Assembly (NCBI GenBank): GCA_030049955.1
Contig: JASIJX010000213.1
Span: forward strand, 1-11,134
From: Acidobacteriaceae bacterium
Lineage (GTDB): Bacteria; Acidobacteriota; Terriglobia; Terriglobales; Acidobacteriaceae
DNA length: 11,134 nt
Reading direction: 5' to 3'
In this document: positions 5,684 through 11,134 of the stretch, one piece after another
How positions within the stretch are numbered: the stretch's first letter is position 1
Layout: each line of letters starts with the position of its first letter
The notes under the pieces: model-generated
Told to the model about the DNA's origin: nothing
What the model saw: only the letters and a program-made list of their open reading frames with translations
Databases searched by the model: none
Position numbers and translations under genes: made by a program

Positions 5684-8140
5684 ATGACTTCTCACTTCAA
5701 GCCTGTCTGGATTGCAGTCCTGCTGTGCCTGGCGGCTTTTTTGCCGCCGCACAGCTTTGCTTGTAACGGCGCCATTGCCGGCAGCCGCGCCGGGGAAGCA
5801 GCAGCCGTGGCCGGCGGTAGTCCGGTTCCGACGCCGCATGCGCGCGCACGTTCGCGCGCCTCGGCCGTATATCTTGCGCCGCCGGAGCCAATCGTGATTC
5901 CGCGCCTCGACAGCGCGCCCACGCTGGCCGACATTCTGGCTTCTCCCGTCCGCCCGCCGGCAGCAAAGATGCTGCGCATCGCCAACTTCATCGAGCGCTA
6001 CCCTGAGGACGGCGACCGGCCTGCGGACCGGACCGTAGCATTTCTCGGCTACACGCACGAGTATCTCTTTGTCGCATTTCTATGCCGCGACAGCAATCCC
6101 CGCCTGGTGCGCGCTCACCTGCTGGCTCGCGACCAACTCAGCGACGACGATTCAGTGCAAGTAATGCTCGACACGTTTCACGACCAGCGCCGGGCATTCG
6201 TGTTTGAAAGTAATGCGCTCGGCATCCAGGCGGATGCGCTTTACTCCGAGCAGACGGGCTACGATTTCTCCTTCGATACTGTGTGGGATACGTGGGGCCG
6301 CCGCACGCCGTGGGGCTACGCGGTGCTCATGCGCATTCCGTTCGCAAGCCTTTACTTCGCAAAGGCTGCGTCCGGCGAGATGCGCACCTGGGGCGTCATC
6401 CTGGAGCGCAGCATTTCGCACCTGAACGAGCAGGACTACTGGCCGCGCAGCAATCACAACATTGCCGGCAGGCTCACACAGGATATTGCAGTGGACGGAT
6501 TCCGCGACGTTGCGCGCGGGCAGAACCGGCAGCTTGAGCCCTACACCATGGTGCGCAACATGCGCCTGCTCAATAGCTACAACTCCACCGATCCATACTT
6601 TGAGGACATTCACCTGCAGGGCTACACGGGGCTCGATTCCAAGTTCATCCTGAACAACAGCCTGGTGCTCGATACGACGCTCAACCCCGACTTCAGTCAG
6701 GTGGGCATCAACAACCCGGCGACGCCCAATCAGCGCTTTCCGCCGTATTTTCCTGAGGTGCGGCCGTTCTTCATCGAGAACAGCAGTTACTTCATGACGC
6801 CTTACAACCTGTATTACACGGACAACATCGTCACGCCGCAACTGGGCGCGCGGCTTACGGGGAAGCTGGGACCATGGGCGATGGGCGTGTTGGGTGTGGA
6901 CGACCGCGGCCCGGGCCAGGAGGTCGCGCAAAATAGCCCGCTGTTAGGCACGCGCGCACATATTTACGTAAGCCGGCTCAACCGTGACGTGGGATCGCTT
7001 TCGAACGTGGGCCTCATCTATGCCGATCGCGAGTACCTGGGCTCTTTCAATCGCGTGGGCGGCGTGGACTACCGCGCGCGCCTGCGAAACCGCTGGACCT
7101 TCACCGGCCAGGCGGTCACTTCCGAGACAAAAAACCTGAGCAACAGCACAGTCGGCGAGCAGGAGTGCGAGTCAACTTTGCTTGCTTGCAGCGGGCAGGG
7201 CTATTACGACCAGGTGAGCTATTCAGACCTGCACAAAGGCTTCTGGACGGCGTACACCGACACATCTGCCGGATACGTGACCGATACCGGCTATTTTCAA
7301 CGGCCAGATGTGCGCGAGCCCAATGGCGGGTTCAACTACACATTTCGCCCGCGGCACAGCGTCATCCTCTCTGATGGTCCATCGTTTTATACCGAGCGCA
7401 TTTGGGATCACAATGGTGTGCCGCTGGATTACTATTTCGACCCGTCATACTACTTCAGCTTCAAAGACCGGACGTCGCTTTCAGCGAGCCTGAACCTGGG
7501 CCAGGACCGGCTGCGGCCCATCGATTACTCTGCGCTGAGTGAAGACGTGGAGTATCACAGCCAAAGCGGCAATGTGAATTTCTACACTTCGCCGGTGCCG
7601 TTTCTCGCCGTGGGCGGCGGATTCACCAAAGGCACTGTGATCAACTATTCGCCGCCCGACAACCAAGGACCCGGGCCTGTCGCGCTCGCTTCACCGAATG
7701 TGAATGTGGAGGTGAAGCCGACGCATTTTCTAGATTTGCAGAACAGCTACGTCTACACGCACTTCACGAATATCGATAACGGCGATGTGGTTTATGACAA
7801 TCACGAGCTGGTTTCCCGCTGGAATTATCAGATGAACCCGACGATTTCGTTTAACCTGATCGGCCAGTACATCTCCACGCTGCCGGACGCGCAGTACACC
7901 GATGCGGCCAATTCGAAGACGCTCTTTGCCGACGCGCTTTTCAGCTACATTCCTCACCCGGGCACTGCGCTCTATCTCGGCTATATCGGGAACTTCGCCA
8001 ATATCGACCGCTCGCTGTGCACCTGGCAGAGCCCGGGCCAATGCAACCCGAACGACCCCATCCTGCCACCTACCGGCTCCTCGATGATGAACGACGGAAA
8101 GACAATCTACATGAAGCTTTCCTACCTGCTGCGGTTCTGA
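5684..8140 (+). CDS. DUF5916 outer-membrane beta-barrel protein with N-terminal CBM9-like domain
   Basis: An 818-residue exported protein. The N-terminus is a signal peptide (MTSHFKPVWIAVLLCLAAFL, cleavage near HSFA at about residue 26). A low-complexity Ala/Arg/Pro stretch follows, then a CBM9/DOMON-like beta-sandwich (about 70-285; for instance DDSVQVMLDTFHDQRRAFVF). The rest is the DUF5916 barrel, marked by DTTLNPDFSQ, QRFPPYFPEVRPFFIENSSYF (about 328-370) and many alternating aromatic strands. It ends YLLRF, with the terminal Phe typical of outer-membrane barrels. Cysteine pairs C495/C502 and C779/C787 lie in likely loops. The ATG at 5684 has only a weak upstream GGGG but starts the signal peptide. 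DUF5916 proteins occur in Acidobacteriota and Bacteroidota; a carbohydrate or peptide uptake role is suspected, not shown. The YVTN gene converges 19 bp downstream. Confidence 0.9.
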   Translation: MTSHFKPVWIAVLLCLAAFLPPHSFACNGAIAGSRAGEAAAVAGGSPVPTPHARARSRASAVYLAPPEPIVIPRLDSAPTLADILASPVRPPAAKMLRIANFIERYPEDGDRPADRTVAFLGYTHEYLFVAFLCRDSNPRLVRAHLLARDQLSDDDSVQVMLDTFHDQRRAFVFESNALGIQADALYSEQTGYDFSFDTVWDTWGRRTPWGYAVLMRIPFASLYFAKAASGEMRTWGVILERSISHLNEQDYWPRSNHNIAGRLTQDIAVDGFRDVARGQNRQLEPYTMVRNMRLLNSYNSTDPYFEDIHLQGYTGLDSKFILNNSLVLDTTLNPDFSQVGINNPATPNQRFPPYFPEVRPFFIENSSYFMTPYNLYYTDNIVTPQLGARLTGKLGPWAMGVLGVDDRGPGQEVAQNSPLLGTRAHIYVSRLNRDVGSLSNVGLIYADREYLGSFNRVGGVDYRARLRNRWTFTGQAVTSETKNLSNSTVGEQECESTLLACSGQGYYDQVSYSDLHKGFWTAYTDTSAGYVTDTGYFQRPDVREPNGGFNYTFRPRHSVILSDGPSFYTERIWDHNGVPLDYYFDPSYYFSFKDRTSLSASLNLGQDRLRPIDYSALSEDVEYHSQSGNVNFYTSPVPFLAVGGGFTKGTVINYSPPDNQGPGPVALASPNVNVEVKPTHFLDLQNSYVYTHFTNIDNGDVVYDNHELVSRWNYQMNPTISFNLIGQYISTLPDAQYTDAANSKTLFADALFSYIPHPGTALYLGYIGNFANIDRSLCTWQSPGQCNPNDPILPPTGSSMMNDGKTIYMKLSYLLRF

Positions 8141-8159
8141 GTGGCGCCGAGCCGCGCTC

Positions 8160-9248
8160 CTAACGGCCGATGACGATCACCGTAAAGCTGCCGGGCACAA
8201 TCGAGGGCCGTGGCCGCGGATTCTGCGCGGTGGGCTCGGGCCGTGGGCCGAATTCGGCCGTCACGGTGTAGATGCGATCTGTCGCGGGATCGTAGGCCAT
8301 GGTGCGCGCGCCGCGCTGCGTGACAAGCTTCTCGATCGTGGGATAACCAGGCTTGCCGGCATCGACCACAGCGAGAATGCCGTCGCCACTCGAGGCAAAC
8401 GCCAGATGATTCTTCGCGCTCCAACGGGCGGCGTCCGGACCGTCGCCGATGGCAGGCGTGGCCAGCACATCGCCGCTTTCGGAATCGAGCACCGACATCT
8501 TCTCACCGTCACAGACGGTAAAGAGCCGATGTCCAGCGGCGTCGATCGCCAAGCCGGATGGCGAGTCGCAACCAGCGGGCCACTCGGCGCTAATCGACTT
8601 GGATCGCGCTTCGATGCGAACCACTTCGCTCTTGTCCTCGATGTTGTCGAAGACGTGTCCGCGGCCATCGGCGACGGGGAACTCGGGCTTGCCGGGCAGG
8701 GCGATGGTGTCCACAGCTTTTTGTGTAGCGGCGTCGATGACCGTTACGTTGTGGCTGCGCCCGTTGAACGCCCACACCGTCTGCGTTGCCGGCTCAAAGA
8801 CGATGCCGTCCGGATTGGTTCCCGCCGGAATGGTGGCGACGGTCGCGAGCGTGCGGCGGTCGAAGACAACGACGGCGTTGCCGCCGCCATCGGAGATATA
8901 GCCGTACTTGCCGGCGGTGTCGAGCGCCACGCCGTGCGTGCCGTGCAGACCCGTAATGGCGCCCACCGGCTTGCCGGTCGCGGTGTCGAGCACTTCCACG
9001 CGCGGGCCGTGGGCGATGTAGAGCCGATGTGCGCCGGGATCTGCGGTCAGGTAATCCCATCCGCCCTCGCCGCCAATCTTCCAGTGATCAATGACGCGAT
9101 AGGGCTGCGCTCCTCCTGCGGACGAAGACCCGTTCGCAGGGACCCCAGGTTGCGCGTCAGCCGGCACCAGCATACAGGTGAATGCGGCGGCACAGGCCGC
9201 AATGCCAGCGGCGCGAAGCAGGAGACGGAGCTTCTTTGGTCCAGCCAT
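8160..9248 (-). CDS. Exported YVTN-family beta-propeller protein
   Basis: A 362-residue exported beta-propeller. A signal peptide (KKLRLLLRAAGIAACAAAFT, probable cleavage after VPADA at residue 32) precedes repeats of about 40-45 residues of the YVTN/NHL-like kind: RLYIAHGPRVEVLDTATGK, YGYISDGGGNAVVVFDRRT, TVWAFNGRSHNVTVIDAAT and RLFTVCDGEKMSVLDSESG. Such propellers usually bind proteins or ligands in the periplasm, and no catalytic motif is visible. The start at 9248 is preferred because GAGGAA lies 7-8 bases upstream and the signal peptide begins there; an in-frame ATG at 9323 would add 25 residues ahead of it. Convergent with the DUF5916 gene with only 19 bp between stops, and divergent from the glycosyltransferase. 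The function is not known. Confidence 0.88.
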   Translation of the reverse strand: MAGPKKLRLLLRAAGIAACAAAFTCMLVPADAQPGVPANGSSSAGGAQPYRVIDHWKIGGEGGWDYLTADPGAHRLYIAHGPRVEVLDTATGKPVGAITGLHGTHGVALDTAGKYGYISDGGGNAVVVFDRRTLATVATIPAGTNPDGIVFEPATQTVWAFNGRSHNVTVIDAATQKAVDTIALPGKPEFPVADGRGHVFDNIEDKSEVVRIEARSKSISAEWPAGCDSPSGLAIDAAGHRLFTVCDGEKMSVLDSESGDVLATPAIGDGPDAARWSAKNHLAFASSGDGILAVVDAGKPGYPTIEKLVTQRGARTMAYDPATDRIYTVTAEFGPRPEPTAQNPRPRPSIVPGSFTVIVIGR

Positions 9249-9404
9249 GGAATGTTCCTCAAAAAGGGTATTCAACGCCGCAAGGATAACACCCTGACTC
9301 GACAGGTACATCAACGTGTCCATTCACACTGCTGCAATCTTCACGAACTCGACAATCAGGTAACCTAAGGGACGAATCCATCTTGCGAGACCGGGGGCCC
9401 GTAG
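9249..9404. other. Divergent intergenic region between propeller and glycosyltransferase genes
   Basis: 156 bp that must hold the start signals of both flanking genes. Ribosome binding sites are visible (GAGGAA for the minus-strand gene, GGGGG at 9393-9397 for the plus-strand gene). No convincing -35/-10 pair or operator was found on either strand. Confidence 0.4.
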
Positions 9405-10691
9405 TTGCGCATTGTCTTGTCGAACATCGGCACGCTGGGAGACATTCATCCGCTAATCGCGATCGCGCTCGAACTCAAGCGGCGCGGGCATGTGCCGGTG
9501 ATGGCTTTGCCGGAGGTCTTTCGGCCGAGGATTGCTCCGCTGGGACTCGAGTTCCACGCTGTCAGGCCCGACATCGACCCCACCAACACCTTTCTCGTTG
9601 AGATGATCTACGACGTGAAGAAGGGGACCGAGCGCGGGCTGCGCGAATTCCTGTTTCCCTCGTTGAGGCACTCCTACGACGACCTGCTGGATGCGGCGAC
9701 AAAGCCGGCGCGCGCCGATCTGCTGCTGCTGGGCGAGTTGAATTATGCTGGGCCGATTGTTGCCGAAGCCACGGGAATCCCGTGGGCGAGCTATGTGCTG
9801 GCGCCGTTCTCCTTTTTTTCTGCATACGACCCGCCGGTGCTTCCGCCGTATCCGCGGCTGGCGAAGCTCGATAAGGTGATTCCCGGCATGGGCCGCGGGG
9901 TGAAGAGCGTTGCCCGGCTTGTCACGCGCGAGTGGCCGGAGCCAATCTATGCGTTGCGGCGCGAACTGGGATTGCCGCCGGGCTTGAACCCCATCTTCGA
10001 GGGCAAGCACTCGCCGCACCTGGTGCTCGCACTGTTTTCGCGCATGCTGGGCGTGGAACAGAAGGATTGGCCGGCGAATGTTTGCATCAGCGGCTTCTGT
10101 TTTTATGATGCCGACGCGGGCAATGGCGCGCTGCCTGCGCATCTGGAGCAGTTTCTTGCCGCGGGCGAACCGCCTGTAGTGTTTACGCTCGGTTCGGCGG
10201 CGGTGCTTGCGGCCGGGTCGTTCTATGAGATCTCAGCGAAGGCTGCAATGCTGGTGGGCCGGCGCGCGGTGCTGCTCATCGGCAGCGATCCGCGCAACAA
10301 ACCCCAACAGAAGCTGCCCGAGTCAATTTGCGTGGCGGAGTACGCGCCTTATTCTGCGCTGTTTCCGCGCGCCAGCGTGCTGGTGCACCAGGGCGGCGTG
10401 GGAACGACAGCGCAGAGCCTGCGCGCCGGGCGGCCCATGGTCATCATGCCGTATTCGCACGACCAGCCGGATACAGCGCGCCGCGTGCGCCGCATGAAGC
10501 TTTCGCACACTATCGAGCGGCGGGCGTACACGCCCGAGCGCGTGGCACGCGAGCTGAAGATCATGCTCGGCAATCCGGATTTCGCAGCACACGCGCAGTG
10601 TGCGGCCGCACGACTACAGCAGGAAGACGGCGTGCGCACGGCCTGCGATGCACTCGAAGCGCTGCATGCGCGCACGCGGCAGGCCCGCTGA
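9405..10691 (+). CDS. GT1-family glycosyltransferase, RhlB/MGT-like
   Basis: A 428-residue cytoplasmic or membrane-associated transferase that moves a sugar from a nucleotide-sugar donor to a small, probably lipid or natural-product, acceptor. The GT-B fold is shown by the N-terminal MRIVLSNIGTLGDIHPLIAI (acceptor side) and the C-terminal donor-binding motif HQGGVGTT (328-335) followed by GRPMVIMPYSHDQPD, with D353 and Q354 as sugar contacts. The segment EQKDWPANVCISGFCFYD and the AEYAPYSALFPRASVLVHQGG run resemble rhamnosyltransferase RhlB, but donor and acceptor cannot be assigned. The start is TTG at 9405: an in-frame TAG sits directly upstream (9402-9404) and the first beta-strand begins at once. 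GGGGG seven bases earlier is the likely ribosome site. No partner enzymes are in the window. Confidence 0.93.
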   Translation: MRIVLSNIGTLGDIHPLIAIALELKRRGHVPVMALPEVFRPRIAPLGLEFHAVRPDIDPTNTFLVEMIYDVKKGTERGLREFLFPSLRHSYDDLLDAATKPARADLLLLGELNYAGPIVAEATGIPWASYVLAPFSFFSAYDPPVLPPYPRLAKLDKVIPGMGRGVKSVARLVTREWPEPIYALRRELGLPPGLNPIFEGKHSPHLVLALFSRMLGVEQKDWPANVCISGFCFYDADAGNGALPAHLEQFLAAGEPPVVFTLGSAAVLAAGSFYEISAKAAMLVGRRAVLLIGSDPRNKPQQKLPESICVAEYAPYSALFPRASVLVHQGGVGTTAQSLRAGRPMVIMPYSHDQPDTARRVRRMKLSHTIERRAYTPERVARELKIMLGNPDFAAHAQCAAARLQQEDGVRTACDALEALHARTRQAR

Positions 10692-10776
10692 ACTCTCCGC
10701 CGCAAAGATGCATCGCATCGCCGCTCTTCCCGCGATCTGAACCGCATCCACGTTAAGCGTTTATCGCGAGGCTATC

Positions 10777-10812
10777 TTGAGCGCGCATGATTCGTCTATC
10801 TATACAGACGAA
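10777..10812 (+). promoter_or_regulatory. Putative promoter with inverted repeat over the -10
   Basis: A -35 candidate TTGAGC (10777-10782) and a -10 TATACA (10801-10806) are 18 bp apart. TTCGTCT (10791-10797) and AGACGAA (10806-10812) are perfect 7-bp arms separated by 8 bp, centred on the -10. The core GTCTAT...TATA...AGAC is shared with the palindrome at 5566-5579. The arrangement suggests a dimeric repressor site for the gene at 10884. Confidence 0.6.
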
Positions 10813-10883
10813 CGTTGAATGGCCTTCGAGTGAAAGAACGCGGAGGCGTAATCTTTTTTCATTTTTTTTGCGAGGAGAACTTC

Positions 10884-11134
10884 ATGAAACATGAAGCCAT
10901 GATTCCTTTGTCCCTTGCGATCGCCTGCATTGCGCTACTGGGCCCGCATCTTGCGCAGGCTGGAACCGCGAATTCGCAATCTCGAAATGCAGTGTCGGCC
11001 GAGCAGGAGGCGGCGCAGATGGTTTCTGCCGATGCCACCCTGGCGCAGACAGTCGATGCGAAGAAGATTCAGCGGGGTTACGAATTTCGCGCCACGCTCG
11101 AACGCACTGTTCAACTTAAAAACGGTCCCGAGCT
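10884..11134 (+). CDS. Exported protein of unknown function, N-terminal part
   Basis: An open frame starts at ATG 10884 behind GAGGAG with 5-base spacing and leaves the window after 83 complete codons. The N-terminus is a Sec signal peptide (MKHEAMIPLSLAIACIALLG, probable cleavage after AQA at residue 26). The mature part holds an Ala/Gln-rich stretch and then LAQTVDAKKIQRGYEFRATL ... VQLKNGPEL. That resembles exported Acidobacteriota proteins with a repeated small beta-domain, with wording of the type LDAKKxKxGDxxxA...L.NG..L, but the assignment is tentative because the rest is missing. Its promoter carries the inverted repeat described at 10777-10812. Confidence 0.75.
   Translation, partial: MKHEAMIPLSLAIACIALLGPHLAQAGTANSQSRNAVSAEQEAAQMVSADATLAQTVDAKKIQRGYEFRATLERTVQLKNGPE

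Noticed and set aside
6152..6931. A 259-residue minus-strand open frame inside the DUF5916 gene
   Set aside because: Antisense shadow of a well-supported outer-membrane gene, with no ribosome site or domain.
8406..9368. A 320-residue plus-strand open frame opposite the YVTN propeller gene
   Set aside because: Antisense shadow; the minus-strand frame has a signal peptide and clear propeller repeats.
1..11134. CRISPR arrays, tRNA genes, insertion sequences, transposase or phage genes
   Set aside because: No regularly spaced long repeats, no tRNA-like fold with a TTCGA arm, and no transposase or integrase motifs were seen on either strand.

Overview
The window looks like ordinary chromosomal DNA from an Acidobacteriota bacterium (Terriglobia/Acidobacteriaceae-like). 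This is inferred from the GC-rich coding sequence, the DUF5916-type outer-membrane protein, the PhoB-type winged-helix/AAA regulator without a receiver domain, the small secreted protein of a type common in that phylum, and frequent GTG/TTG starts. No database search was possible, so the taxonomy is inference.

Left part (1-2026, minus strand): a doxX-like membrane gene, lipB (octanoyltransferase) and the first 191 codons of a 2-oxoacid dehydrogenase E2 subunit run in the same direction. LipB makes the octanoyl precursor of the lipoyl group, and the E2 start carries two lipoyl domains that would receive it, so the pair is functionally coherent. A TATAAT box in the lipB-E2 gap suggests that E2 also has its own promoter. 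lipB carries an in-frame insert bounded by a 7-bp inverted repeat, and its 3' end is a 12-bp tandem repeat that creates three consecutive in-frame stops.

Middle (2183-2760, plus strand): the RNase P RNA gene rnpB (class A), found from its conserved cores and a 12-bp P1 helix. It has an enlarged hairpin in the P12 area and a GC-rich inverted repeat downstream. A gene-poor stretch follows up to 3040.

Centre (3041-8140, plus strand): a PhoB-type winged-helix/AAA ATPase regulator, then a small secreted protein, then a large outer-membrane DUF5916 protein with a CBM9-like N-terminal domain. Three 11-bp direct repeats (TTGACGA/TTGACGG plus 4 bp) lie across the stop codon of the regulator and in front of the secreted-protein gene. 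This is the geometry expected for a PhoB/OmpR-type operator. A single further copy lies before the DUF5916 gene.

Right part: an exported YVTN/NHL-type beta-propeller (minus strand, convergent with the DUF5916 gene), a divergent RhlB-like GT1 glycosyltransferase starting with TTG, and the start of another exported protein. The promoter regions of the DUF5916 gene and of this last gene share a palindromic core (GTCTAT...TATA...AGAC) over the predicted -10 box, suggesting one common repressor. The most interesting signals are the iteron/regulator pair, the shared palindromes and the lipB insertion. I did not find an obviously new multi-gene system.
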